64,000 nt of DNA, from NCBI RefSeq assembly GCF_017565765.1, contig NZ_JAGDYP010000001.1:28358-92357 (forward strand), given 5' to 3'. This DNA is from Capnocytophaga bilenii. Its GTDB lineage: Bacteria > Bacteroidota > Bacteroidia > Flavobacteriales > Flavobacteriaceae. Under the pieces are notes generated by a model. It saw nothing but the letters and a program-made list of their open reading frames with translations, was not told the DNA's origin and did not search any database. The translations under genes were made by a program, and so were the position numbers. Shown piece after piece: positions 24,980-34,038 of this stretch; position 1 is the stretch's first letter; each line of letters opens with the position of its first letter.

Positions 24980-27900
24980 ATGGCAAAACAACAATTATTA
25001 TCCCCACAAGATATTGAAAATATAGTTAATAATACCTCCATAGTCGAGTACTTTCACTACCTTGCCCAAAAAGGACACTTAAAATTTGACCGACAGCGAG
25101 GGCACGATTACTATTTTCTTAGTAACAACGAAAAATATTCAGTAAGCGATACCCCTAGAAAAGGTTATTACGACTTTAAAGCGGGGGAAGGCGGACAAAT
25201 TATTAAAGCAGTAATGAAATTTGAGAACAAGTCTTGGAAAGAAGCAGTAGATTTTCTTAAAGATTTTTCTAACACCTATATTCCTGAAAAACAAAACACT
25301 CAAAATAAAATATCTACACCTGTACAAGAAGCCGATTTCACTCCTAAAAACGTTCTTGTTCGTACATCTGTACCCAATAATGACAAACTATTAGCTTATT
25401 TTGCTAGTCGTGGTATTTCAAAAGAGATACTACAACAATATGCCCAACAAGTGCAGTATCATAATAAAACATCAGGTAAAGATTATTTCGGTATAGGTAT
25501 ACCTAATCAATCAGGAGGCTATGATGTCAAAAGTCTTCTAGACAAGCCTTATGATAAAGCTAAGGTAGGAGTAAGTGATATATCTATTATTCCTGGTACT
25601 CGCAACGAAGCCGTAGTCTTTGAAGGAATGACCGATATGTTTTCTTATTTACAAATGGCTAAAGACAATGGGAAACCTAATGATCGTACATTAGTCGTAC
25701 TAAACTCTGTAACCAATACAGGCACTTTCATTCAGCAATTTCAGAACTACACAGGTAAAATACATCTTTTTTTAGACGGCGATAAAGCAGGCAATAACGC
25801 AACCCAATCTATACTTAACAATCTGAAAAATAGTATAGACCAACGAGGGGCTTATGGTATAGGTAAAGGGGAAGTAAATGACCTTAATGACTTTCATATA
25901 AAAGTGTTCAAGCCCTTGCAAAATCAAAATAAAAGTCGTACATTTGCCAATGAAAATAACGTACAAATTAACTCACAAAATGGAAGCTTTACAACTGAAT
26001 CCAATAGAGTATCCTCACCTAAGTCAGTGGGAGAACAAACACCTGAACCAAACCTTAGAGAAACTATCACAACAAGCCAACCCCAGCAAGACGGAAATAA
26101 CACAAGCCGACAAGCTATGGGCAGCAACAATGTTGGAAATGGACTTAGCAGCACAAAGCGGAGCGATTTTGGAGGACGAGGAGGAAACTCCGAAATGGGC
26201 AGCGATAACGGAACACAACAGGAAGTACTATCAGGAGTTGGAAGTACAAGGAAGGACCCTAATGCCAGCCGAACCCGAAGTGCCGGAGGAAGTACTTCAG
26301 GAAGCCCTCAGACAACAAGAGAAGGGAAGGAAAATGAAAGAGATATTCAATCTTCACAAGCAGAAGGACGAAGCGAAACTCAGCAGAATACTTCTCAAGG
26401 AGACAGACCCCGAAGTGAAAGAGATAGTAAGACAGCTATTACTGGATTTGAACGATTTACCCTTATAAACAAAGTCGCTTCCCTCTCCAAAATAGCAAAA
26501 GGCAACAAAGTCAGCAATGAACAAATAAAAGATTTGGTAAATTTGCTGACTTTTGTCGATAAAGACAATACTATAAAAATCAAGGAGGGGGTAACCATTA
26601 CTGACAATATCAAAGATATAATCAATCATTACAAAAGTGGGGGTATTACCAAAGATAATCGAGGGGTATTAGACGAGTATTACACTGATAAAAAGTTGGT
26701 AAATGCCGTTCACAATCTTATCAAAGATAATTTTAAAGGCAAAACTGCTATCAATATATTAGAACCCAGCGTAGGTATGGGCAATTTCCTACACGCTACC
26801 ACCGATTTAGGAGTAAAAACGAATGTAACCGCCTTTGAAATCAATGATACTACTGCTAAAATAACCAAACTTCTACATCCTGATACACAAGTAAACCTAC
26901 GTTCGTTTGAAACAGAATTTGTTACTGATAATGGTACCAAAAAAGATTTTACCCCCCAATATGATTTGGTAGTGGGTAACCCTCCTTATGGTAGCCACAG
27001 AGGGCTTTATTTAGGTTTAGGTGAAGAAACAAAACTAACTCGCTATGAAGATTATTTTGTAAAACGTTCCCTCGATGTAATGAATGAAGGAGGTACCTTG
27101 GCAATGGTACTCCCTTCTAGTTGGCTTAATAGAGCCGACAAGCTTTCAGGTGCAGAGCTAACAGATGCCTACCGATTGCCAAATGGAGCTTTTAAAGCTA
27201 CTGATATAGGCACTGATATTATTATTCTTAAAAAGGACAGCCAACGGCAATCACACGATATAACAACCTATTTCCAACAGAACCCCGAAAAGGTATTGGG
27301 TGAGACTGTGTTGAAAAAAAATAGATTTGGGCGTGAAGAAGACTATATCAAAGGAAATCTGGACGAAGCCCTCAATCGCTTGCAAGAATTTACTTCACAG
27401 AAAACACAACAAGTTCCACAGAAAGCACAACAAGTTTCACAAGGTGTACAACTTGATATGTTTGCAGCGTTTGATAATGCCCCCACGCTTCCAGCGACTA
27501 AAGTTTCTATTGCAGAAAAAAAAGAAAAAGTTCCTAATGATGAATACAATACTTTGCTTACAGAAGCTCAAGAAAAAGTAAAACAGACAATTATTGTTTT
27601 TCAAAATATTAAATTCAAATCATTAGCTATTCTTACTGAATGGGATAATTATGCTGCTTTATTGAAGAAACTTGAAAGAAAAGGTGCAAAATTTACTAAG
27701 GAAGAGCTTACTGATATAACCAAAAAAGCTAATAATATAATAAAGTCATACAGCCCTAAACCTGAGAAGGTAGAAGAAAAATCACAAGATGTTACAATCC
27801 CTACTAAAAGTGCCAGGCACAAACAATCTGAAGAAAATACAGGTGAATACAAGGTACAATCAACCCCTGATATTAGTAAAAAAGTACTTAAATACCAATT

Positions 27901-30900
27901 TGTTAAGAATGATACAGTGGTTGATACGGCTTTACAAAACAATCATAATCTCACTACAGGGCAAGTAAAAGCCTTTGCTGATACTAATTATGATGGTGAG
28001 TTAAATAACTACCAAGAGCACCAGCAATATGCAAATTATTATAAGGGTAAATATATACACGACTTTTACTATGCTGAGGGGAATATATACGAAAAATTAG
28101 AACGTTTGACTATTGATTTTGCAGGCAGATTAGACAATGAGGAAGTGAAATCACAGTATAACAAGCAAAAGGCTTTACTTGAAAGCGTTTTACCGACTAA
28201 AAAACAGTTAGAAGATATTGTTATATCACCTAACCACGAATTTGTGCATAACTTTGGCTTGGAAAAAGTTGAAAAAGAGGTTTATAACCAATATATGAGG
28301 CGTTATGATATGGTTAAAGTAGATTATAATTTAGCCGAAAGTTTTAAAGACTTTGTTTCAAAGCTACCTTCACAAGCTCTTGAACCTTCTTCTTCTTGGG
28401 AAGTGAAAGAATTTGTAGACAATCAAACTGTAACAGGGAGTGATAAAGAGCGTAATGCCCTAATACGTGAACGCCGTAAAGAGGTAGCCAATAACCTCTT
28501 TCAGAAGTTCCTTCGTGAGGAACTCCCAAATGATATTAAAGAACGTTTTGTAAATGAGTTCAACCGTAAGTATAATAACCTCCACATTCCTGACTACTCA
28601 CAGTTTCCTTTATTTTCTAAGATAAACCAAAACTTTAAAGGCAAACCTTTAGAGTTGACAGAAGTACAGCGTGCAGGTATTGGACGATTGACAACAAAAG
28701 GGGTAGGGTTATTAGCTCACGAAGTTGGATTTGGTAAAACCCTATCAGGAATACTTGCTATGCACGAAGCTATGGAGCGGGGCAATGCCAAACGCCCCCT
28801 TATAGTTGTACCTAATGACAGCATTTTAAAGCAATGGGTAGAGACTATCTACGAGGCTATTCCTAATGCTAAAGTGAATGTATTAGGTAACCTTGGTAAA
28901 GATTATGACCTATCTCATTTTGATAATAAAGACGGTGAAATAACCTTAGTTACTTACGAAGGTTTTCAGAACATTGGTTTTAGAGATGAAATTACGCAAA
29001 AATTAGCTGAGAAATTCTCTTATATAAACAAAAAAGATGTGGATAGCTTAGAAAATCCTATTACAGGAGGTGTTTCTGATGAAACAATGCGTGAAATAGA
29101 AATAGCCATTGCAAAAGAAAAGAAAATACAAGGAATAATGAAAAGAGGTAAAGTCTATGACTGGGAAGATTTTGGGTTTGACCACCTCACTTTTGACGAA
29201 GCACATAATGCCAACCATATTGTAGACAAAGTACGTATCGAAGACAGGCGTTTTAACTCTGATTTTCGCAGCCAAAACCAACGCCCCTCAAAATTAGGAC
29301 TCAATACGTGGGTAGCCTCGCAATATATACAAGATAAGTACGATGGGCGCAATGTTACTTTACTTTCTGCAACCCCTTTTACTAATAAACCATTGGAGTA
29401 TTATTCTGTATTATCTCTAATTGCTAATCAGCGATTAGAAAAATCAGGCTATTTCAATGTAAACAATTTCTTTGAAACCTTTATGGAGGCTGACAACGAT
29501 ATGGAGATTGACGCTAAAGGTGATATCAAGTTTAAAACCAATGTACGCAGATTTAAGAATAACGCCCTATTTCAGCAGCTCCTATCCGAGTTTATCGACA
29601 TCAAAGGCGAAGAGGATAATCCTAAGTTAGTACGCCCTAATCGTATCAATAAAGAATATAAGATAGAGCAGAATAAATTAACTGAAAGTATGTACAACAC
29701 TCTTAACCTACTTTTAGATGACACTAAAGATGGTGCTATCTTAACTCATATTCTTAATGCCCGCAAAATTGCTATTTCACCCTATCTGTATGAAGAATAT
29801 GAAGGAGAAAAACCTTCTACTAAAGAATTTGTAGAAAACTCGCCTAAAATTAAACTCACTATGGACTTAATACGGCAGAATAAAGCTGATAAACCCGAAG
29901 CAGGACAAATTATTTATTCAGAATTGGGTGTTTCAGAGTTTCCAAGACTCAAAGAATACTTAATAAATGAAGTAGGCTATAAAGCTGATGAAATAGGTAT
30001 TATTACGGGGGGTATAAGCAAAAATCAACGTTTGGATATACAAGAGAAGTTTAATGCAGGAAAAGTAAAGGTAATCATTGGTTCAGAGGCTATACAAGAG
30101 GGTATGAATTTGCAGGAAAAAACCTCTGATATGTATCTTTTAACTGTTCCTTATAACTTCACCTCATTACGGCAAATAGAAGGACGTTATTGGCGACAAG
30201 GTAATCAATGGGAAAATGTACGTGTGAACTATATGCTTACTAATGATAGTATAGATGTATTTATGCTACAAAAGCTGCAAGCTAAACAGTCACGCTATAT
30301 GGAGGCAATGAAAAAAGGGGCTAATGTTATTGATGTATCAGATATAGATACACAAGAGCTTAAAACAGCTATTATTACCGACCCTGAAACACGTGCTAAT
30401 ATTGAAATAGAGTTATTGAAGAAACGCTATGAAAATGAGAAAACCAAACACGCTGCCGATTTAGGTTTTATCTCTCGTAAGTTTGAAGATTATACCAAAG
30501 TATATGCTGAATATTTAAAAGAGAAAAAAGACTATGAAAATATGGAAAAATGGGCTGAAAAAGATGATTATTGGAAAAAAAATCTACCTTTTAGAGCGCA
30601 GCAAGTAGAAAAGGCTCAAAAATCAGTTGAGCAGGTAATTGAAAAACTGGCAAAGAAAGGTGTTAATATAGCCGATTTTCAGCACCAACAAGAGACTGCA
30701 GAAAGAAAAATAGCTGCTTTAGATAAAACTATCGAAGAGGAGCTGCCTATTATCCGAGAAAGGCTCATAACTCAGTACAAACAAGAGAAGCAGGAACGGC
30801 TAAACGCTCCGCAGATAGACTATGTACAAGAGCGTGCTGAAGAGAATAAAACGTTTTTTAAAATACGCCCTCCAAAAAATGAAGTATCAAAAGAGGCTGC

Positions 30901-30979
30901 AAAAACAATTGAAAATACTGCAGAAAAGAAAATACCCCAAGAGCAGGAAAAGCACGTTTATAAAGCGTTTAAACGCTAA
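24980..30979 (+). CDS. Giant primase/TOPRIM - N6-adenine methyltransferase - SF2 helicase protein
   Basis: 1,999 residues in one uninterrupted frame. Residues 1-100 resemble a DnaG/CHC2-type N-terminus (YFLSNNEKYSVSDTPRKGYY), and about 205-290 form a TOPRIM (VVFEGMTDMF, LFLDGDKAGNN). A polar linker (about 330-500) follows. Next is an N6-adenine methyltransferase (motif I ILEPSVGMGNFL near 591, motif IV VVGNPPYGSH near 666). The C-terminal SF2/SNF2-like helicase has Walker A HEVGFGKTLSG near 1247, DEAH near 1404, LLSATPF near 1460 and motif VI QIEGRYWRQGNQ near 1728. Methylase-helicase giants such as phage P1 DarB protect incoming DNA from restriction, so an anti-restriction or establishment role is plausible. 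The linker overlaps a second apparently coding frame. Confidence 0.9.
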   Translation: MAKQQLLSPQDIENIVNNTSIVEYFHYLAQKGHLKFDRQRGHDYYFLSNNEKYSVSDTPRKGYYDFKAGEGGQIIKAVMKFENKSWKEAVDFLKDFSNTYIPEKQNTQNKISTPVQEADFTPKNVLVRTSVPNNDKLLAYFASRGISKEILQQYAQQVQYHNKTSGKDYFGIGIPNQSGGYDVKSLLDKPYDKAKVGVSDISIIPGTRNEAVVFEGMTDMFSYLQMAKDNGKPNDRTLVVLNSVTNTGTFIQQFQNYTGKIHLFLDGDKAGNNATQSILNNLKNSIDQRGAYGIGKGEVNDLNDFHIKVFKPLQNQNKSRTFANENNVQINSQNGSFTTESNRVSSPKSVGEQTPEPNLRETITTSQPQQDGNNTSRQAMGSNNVGNGLSSTKRSDFGGRGGNSEMGSDNGTQQEVLSGVGSTRKDPNASRTRSAGGSTSGSPQTTREGKENERDIQSSQAEGRSETQQNTSQGDRPRSERDSKTAITGFERFTLINKVASLSKIAKGNKVSNEQIKDLVNLLTFVDKDNTIKIKEGVTITDNIKDIINHYKSGGITKDNRGVLDEYYTDKKLVNAVHNLIKDNFKGKTAINILEPSVGMGNFLHATTDLGVKTNVTAFEINDTTAKITKLLHPDTQVNLRSFETEFVTDNGTKKDFTPQYDLVVGNPPYGSHRGLYLGLGEETKLTRYEDYFVKRSLDVMNEGGTLAMVLPSSWLNRADKLSGAELTDAYRLPNGAFKATDIGTDIIILKKDSQRQSHDITTYFQQNPEKVLGETVLKKNRFGREEDYIKGNLDEALNRLQEFTSQKTQQVPQKAQQVSQGVQLDMFAAFDNAPTLPATKVSIAEKKEKVPNDEYNTLLTEAQEKVKQTIIVFQNIKFKSLAILTEWDNYAALLKKLERKGAKFTKEELTDITKKANNIIKSYSPKPEKVEEKSQDVTIPTKSARHKQSEENTGEYKVQSTPDISKKVLKYQFVKNDTVVDTALQNNHNLTTGQVKAFADTNYDGELNNYQEHQQYANYYKGKYIHDFYYAEGNIYEKLERLTIDFAGRLDNEEVKSQYNKQKALLESVLPTKKQLEDIVISPNHEFVHNFGLEKVEKEVYNQYMRRYDMVKVDYNLAESFKDFVSKLPSQALEPSSSWEVKEFVDNQTVTGSDKERNALIRERRKEVANNLFQKFLREELPNDIKERFVNEFNRKYNNLHIPDYSQFPLFSKINQNFKGKPLELTEVQRAGIGRLTTKGVGLLAHEVGFGKTLSGILAMHEAMERGNAKRPLIVVPNDSILKQWVETIYEAIPNAKVNVLGNLGKDYDLSHFDNKDGEITLVTYEGFQNIGFRDEITQKLAEKFSYINKKDVDSLENPITGGVSDETMREIEIAIAKEKKIQGIMKRGKVYDWEDFGFDHLTFDEAHNANHIVDKVRIEDRRFNSDFRSQNQRPSKLGLNTWVASQYIQDKYDGRNVTLLSATPFTNKPLEYYSVLSLIANQRLEKSGYFNVNNFFETFMEADNDMEIDAKGDIKFKTNVRRFKNNALFQQLLSEFIDIKGEEDNPKLVRPNRINKEYKIEQNKLTESMYNTLNLLLDDTKDGAILTHILNARKIAISPYLYEEYEGEKPSTKEFVENSPKIKLTMDLIRQNKADKPEAGQIIYSELGVSEFPRLKEYLINEVGYKADEIGIITGGISKNQRLDIQEKFNAGKVKVIIGSEAIQEGMNLQEKTSDMYLLTVPYNFTSLRQIEGRYWRQGNQWENVRVNYMLTNDSIDVFMLQKLQAKQSRYMEAMKKGANVIDVSDIDTQELKTAIITDPETRANIEIELLKKRYENEKTKHAADLGFISRKFEDYTKVYAEYLKEKKDYENMEKWAEKDDYWKKNLPFRAQQVEKAQKSVEQVIEKLAKKGVNIADFQHQQETAERKIAALDKTIEEELPIIRERLITQYKQEKQERLNAPQIDYVQERAEENKTFFKIRPPKNEVSKEAAKTIENTAEKKIPQEQEKHVYKAFKR
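25980..26468 (+). CDS. Overprinted small gene inside the giant primase-methylase-helicase gene
   Basis: A 162-residue frame, offset +1 from the host gene, open from 25944 (TTG; ATGs at 25950 and 25980) to 26468. The product looks like a normal soluble protein: three Trp, many Leu/Glu/Lys, amphipathic helices such as PEEVLQEALRQQEKGRKM, and a hydrophobic end (VRQLLLDLNDLPL). The host frame over the same bases has no Trp or Tyr and is Ser/Gly/Thr/Gln/Arg-rich, as expected of the secondary frame. I do not recognise the family. It probably is a real gene, perhaps once separating a primase gene from a methylase-helicase gene. Confidence 0.6.
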   Translation: MEALQLNPIEYPHLSQWENKHLNQTLEKLSQQANPSKTEITQADKLWAATMLEMDLAAQSGAILEDEEETPKWAAITEHNRKYYQELEVQGRTLMPAEPEVPEEVLQEALRQQEKGRKMKEIFNLHKQKDEAKLSRILLKETDPEVKEIVRQLLLDLNDLPL

Positions 30980-30985
30980 AAAAAT

Positions 30986-31015
30986 ACCCCTAATAGGCTT
31001 GTGCTTATCAGGGGT
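30986..31015. terminator. Bidirectional terminator hairpin
   Basis: ACCCCT(A)ATA pairs with TAT(C)AGGGGT around GGCTTGTGCT, with an A-run before and a T-rich run after. It lies between convergent genes (giant helicase gene on plus, lipoprotein on minus) and can serve both. Confidence 0.75.
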
Positions 31016-31026
31016 GCTTTTATTAT

Positions 31027-31665
31027 TTATTGACGAGTAAGGTTATATTTATACTTATATCTTAAAGAGACATTATATTTTAGCTGTAGTGCTGTAATTT
31101 TTTCTCCATATTCAACTTGTTTCTCTATACTAAGAGAAGGTAAATTAGGATATTCTTTGTTTAATTTTTCAAGTTCTTTTTCATATTCACTATTATTTCC
31201 AATAGCATCACTATCTACTAAGAGATAGAAAAAATCAGTGTTTTCAGCTAATAATTTATTGTTATTTTCAAAAGAATAAGTAGCTAAATTTTGCTTTTTA
31301 TCCTCATCAGTTATTTTATTTCCATTTACAGCGTATGTTATATCTTGGAAAGTTAATGCTCCATTCTTATCTGTTATTTTTAGCTTTTTCTTACCATCTA
31401 CATTGCTAAAAACAACTTTAACTGAATAGACTTCGTAATTAGTCTCAGGACTTCCTAAGATTGCAGCATATAGTTGTTTGAAAATTTCATCTACTTTAGC
31501 CTTTTTTTCAGGCTTTTCAGCAATAACTTGAACTGTACCTACCCAAGTTCCTAAAAGTTTGTCGTTACTCCCGTTTCCGTTGTCTACAGGAGCGTCTTTG
31601 TCTGATTTTGAACAAGCAACAAATGATACAGCAGCGATAGTGAGTAATAAGATTTTCTTTATCAT
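31027..31665 (-). CDS. Lipoprotein with lipocalin-like start
   Basis: 212 residues with a clear lipoprotein signal (AAVSFVACSKSDKD, Cys near residue 18), a Gly/Asn linker, and LLGTWVGTVQV, the usual opening of a lipocalin-like beta-barrel in Bacteroidetes lipoproteins. The rest alternates strands and a charged helix. It is the most downstream gene of the minus-strand block and ends against the bidirectional terminator. Function unknown. Confidence 0.7.
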   Translation of the reverse strand: MIKKILLLTIAAVSFVACSKSDKDAPVDNGNGSNDKLLGTWVGTVQVIAEKPEKKAKVDEIFKQLYAAILGSPETNYEVYSVKVVFSNVDGKKKLKITDKNGALTFQDITYAVNGNKITDEDKKQNLATYSFENNNKLLAENTDFFYLLVDSDAIGNNSEYEKELEKLNKEYPNLPSLSIEKQVEYGEKITALQLKYNVSLRYKYKYNLTRQ

Positions 31666-31684
31666 AGCGTTATATGTTTAGTTA

Positions 31685-32263
31685 TTAATTGATTGCAAAA
31701 GTATGCATTTTATTGATAAATTCCAAAACATTTGCTTCTGAATATTCATCAAAATATTTGCTACCTTCTATAACACTTTTGAATTCGTGTTCTATAGAAA
31801 ATTTAGTCGTAGTATTAACTATGTTTTTAAAGGAGTAGTTGTATTCGCTCATATATTCCTCCACTATACAAATAGGTATGTCATCAGAGGTATATGTATC
31901 TATTTTTTTTAAGAGGTATACATCTGTATTTTTATAAGATATTTTTTTCTGTTGACCCCCCATACTTTTTTCTCTCTTATAAAAATCATAAGACATTGAG
32001 AAAGAATTAATTTTTCTCATCATTTTTGCAGGTAATGAAAAAGAAATAAAAGTTACAATTATAATAATTGCAAACATTATAGGACTATTGAAAAAAATAA
32101 TAGAAAAATAAAACAAAGTTGTAAAAATGGTTATCATAATTAGGACAATAACAATCACAATTATATTCATTTTATTAACCGTTTTAATACATTCTTCTAC
32201 ATTATAGTCGGTTATTTCTAAATCTTGCTTTAGGAAGCGTGAAATTTCGTCAAATATTTTCAT
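31685..32263 (-). CDS. Membrane protein of unknown function
   Basis: 192 residues with two adjacent hydrophobic helices (about residues 32-54 and 61-82) and soluble N- and C-terminal parts. No family recognised. The C-terminal half (YTSDDIPICIVEEYMSEYN and on) is mixed alpha/beta. It lies 19 bases upstream of the lipoprotein gene on the same strand and may be cotranscribed with it. Confidence 0.55.
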   Translation of the reverse strand: MKIFDEISRFLKQDLEITDYNVEECIKTVNKMNIIVIVIVLIMITIFTTLFYFSIIFFNSPIMFAIIIIVTFISFSLPAKMMRKINSFSMSYDFYKREKSMGGQQKKISYKNTDVYLLKKIDTYTSDDIPICIVEEYMSEYNYSFKNIVNTTTKFSIEHEFKSVIEGSKYFDEYSEANVLEFINKMHTFAIN

Positions 32264-32278
32264 TTTCTGTTTATATTT

Positions 32279-32473
32279 TTAATTATTTTTTGAGTTTCTA
32301 ATAACATTGGGATCCTCATTATGTATTCTTTCTTCTATTTCTATACACTGATATCCTATACCACTTATTGCTTCAGAGTTATAATACAAGCAAGGTTCAT
32401 CAAAACCTATTTCTTTGAGTTCTTTCGCGATGTCGAGCGGGACAAGCCAAGTGGGGTAATTTTCGGTGTTCAT
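32279..32473 (-). CDS. Small protein, short paralogue of the upstream gene
   Basis: 64 residues. Its first 30 residues (NYPTWLVPLDIAKELKEIGF, then EPCLYY) are nearly the same as those of the next gene upstream (NYPTWLVPLEVGKKLKEIGF, EPCVFY). The rest of the larger paralogue is missing, so this is either a short version or a truncated duplicate. It overlaps the paralogue by 4 bases. Such small proteins are common in Bacteroidetes phages and ICEs; function unknown. Confidence 0.55.
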   Translation of the reverse strand: MNTENYPTWLVPLDIAKELKEIGFDEPCLYYNSEAISGIGYQCIEIEERIHNEDPNVIRNSKNN

Positions 32474-32907
32474 TGGTTTGCGGTTTTATAAAGGTCTATC
32501 AGTTTAAGGAAAAGGGCTTCACGAGCTTCTTCATAGCAATTAAACTTATCAGTACTATTCTTTTCAGAGCTGTATATGAGTTTGCGATCAATTTTTCTAA
32601 TCTCAAAAGAAAAAGTTTCACTTACTGAATTAGGATAAGTGTTATCAAAAGTAATGAAACCATATAACCCCCTTTTTCTAAACCAAGTAAATACTTCTGT
32701 CCAAACAGGAAGAGAAGTCTGATGAGAAAGTAAGTTTCGATTCTCATATGATAAATTTTCTTCTTCAAAATTAGGTGTTACAACAACAGGTGATGTTGTA
32801 TTATTCTCATCGTGATAAAACACACAAGGCTCTTCAAAACCTATTTCTTTGAGTTTTTTGCCCACCTCTAATGGTACAAGCCAAGTGGGGTAGTTGTTAT
32901 TTCTCAT
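32470..32907 (-). CDS. Phage-like hypothetical protein, full-length paralogue
   Basis: 145 residues with the N-terminal motif NYPTWLVPLEVGKKLKEIGF shared with the 64-residue neighbour, a variable middle part, and a C-terminal domain (VWTEVFTWFRKRGLYGFITF, then CYEEAREALFLKLIDLY). The pattern resembles small proteins from Bacteroidetes prophages, with no known activity. It overlaps neighbours on both sides by 4 and 11 bases, so the cluster is translated as one operon. Confidence 0.6.
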   Translation of the reverse strand: MRNNNYPTWLVPLEVGKKLKEIGFEEPCVFYHDENNTTSPVVVTPNFEEENLSYENRNLLSHQTSLPVWTEVFTWFRKRGLYGFITFDNTYPNSVSETFSFEIRKIDRKLIYSSEKNSTDKFNCYEEAREALFLKLIDLYKTANQ

Positions 32908-33145
32908 CTTTATTCTCTTCTATATTTTTTAAATATCTTAATACTTCTTCTTCTGTCATTGAATCAAAACATTCATCTGCTTCTTCCTCTTTTATATAAC
33001 CAAAAGAAAAACAGCTTAATATTTCTCCATTAAAGGTAGATACTTTAATTTTGTAACAATCTTCCTCACAATAATCTTTTCGAATAAGAATTTGCTTATC
33101 CTCAAGGTCTAATATTTTGCAAAAGGTGTATTTTTTATTTTTCAT
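32897..33145 (-). CDS. Small acidic hypothetical protein
   Basis: 82 residues, acidic, without signal or membrane segment. Its C-terminus is Glu/Lys-rich and helical (SMTEEEVLRYLKNIEENK). It overlaps genes on both sides by about 11 bases, which supports it as a translated gene in the minus-strand operon. No family recognised. Confidence 0.5.
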   Translation of the reverse strand: MKNKKYTFCKILDLEDKQILIRKDYCEEDCYKIKVSTFNGEILSCFSFGYIKEEEADECFDSMTEEEVLRYLKNIEENKDEK

Positions 33146-34016
33146 CTTTGATAAATTTACGGTTAATAATTCTTCCTTTTCTGTCTTTGATTTCGTTGTA
33201 GGCGATATTCAGACAATCTGCTAAGGTTGTCCCTTTAAGTAGTTTAGTAAAACCATTGAGATGTTTAACAAAGTAGATCATAGCTTCATAAACAAAGTCC
33301 ACATTGCCATTATACTTTGGCTTTTGACCCTCAAATTTGAAAAGATCAATGAGCGTACTATTTACTGCTAATGATTGTTTTAAACAAGTATCCTCTATAA
33401 TAGGTCGTAATGATAATCCATTTAGAAATACATTGTTAAAATTCTCATTCTTAAAATAGCAGTAGTTGATGAGTGTTACCATTACATCGCCTATGGCGTC
33501 CTGAATAGCGGGGCGGTCATCGTCATAACAGGCTTTGATAAGTTCGCCGACTTCTTCGTGGGTTTTCAGAAGCTGGTCAAAGGGGGTGAGGTTATCAAAT
33601 ATGCCTCTTTCTTTTGCCCACTGATGAATAAGGGGCACGAGTTCTTGGATTGTTTTATTGCCTAAAAATATATTAGTGGGCACGAGTTCTTGGATTGTTT
33701 TATTGCCTAAAAATATATTAGTATTTATTTTTCCCATATCACAGAAATCAATAGTCTTAAATTCTAATTTAAAATTCAAGTTCTTAAACGCTGTCTCTCT
33801 TTTCTCAATAAGAGATACAGTTACATCATAAGTTTCTCTAAATTCATACTTTACTCCCTCAAAAACGAAGCAATCTCTTATCAATTTCAAAAATATGTTT
33901 AGCCCATCTTCTGTAATAACTCCTATGAGTTTATATGGCATATTATCCTTAGAGCAATAAATAAACGCTCCCTCGATTACCTTTTCTAATTCTTTAATTA
34001 TTTCTTGTTTATCCAT
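33135..34016 (-). CDS. MazG-like nucleotide pyrophosphohydrolase domain protein
   Basis: 293 residues. The central part (about 145-195) carries a MazG-like all-alpha NTP pyrophosphohydrolase pattern: LKTHEEVGELIKAC with the ExxE pair, then DAIGDVMVTLINYC giving the downstream D-x-x-GD. Such enzymes hydrolyse NTPs to NMPs and are frequent in phages. The N-terminal 120 residues are unfamiliar. An exact 45-base in-frame tandem duplication (33633-33722) repeats TNIFLGNKTIQELVP just before the MazG part, so the protein is 15 residues longer than its ancestor. Confidence 0.7.
   Translation of the reverse strand: MDKQEIIKELEKVIEGAFIYCSKDNMPYKLIGVITEDGLNIFLKLIRDCFVFEGVKYEFRETYDVTVSLIEKRETAFKNLNFKLEFKTIDFCDMGKINTNIFLGNKTIQELVPTNIFLGNKTIQELVPLIHQWAKERGIFDNLTPFDQLLKTHEEVGELIKACYDDDRPAIQDAIGDVMVTLINYCYFKNENFNNVFLNGLSLRPIIEDTCLKQSLAVNSTLIDLFKFEGQKPKYNGNVDFVYEAMIYFVKHLNGFTKLLKGTTLADCLNIAYNEIKDRKGRIINRKFIKDEK
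33633..33722. repeat. Exact 45-bp tandem duplication inside MazG-like gene
   Basis: Bases 33633-33677 and 33678-33722 are identical, keep the reading frame, and add 15 residues. Absence of any difference between copies implies a recent event. Confidence 0.95.
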
Positions 34017-34038
34017 TGTTTAAATAGTGTTTAAAAGG

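Noticed and set aside
27327-27581. An 84-codon plus-strand frame inside the giant gene
   Set aside because: It is a shadow of a Gln-rich repeated stretch and ends in a poly-Lys run; unlike the frame at 25980, its composition is not protein-like.
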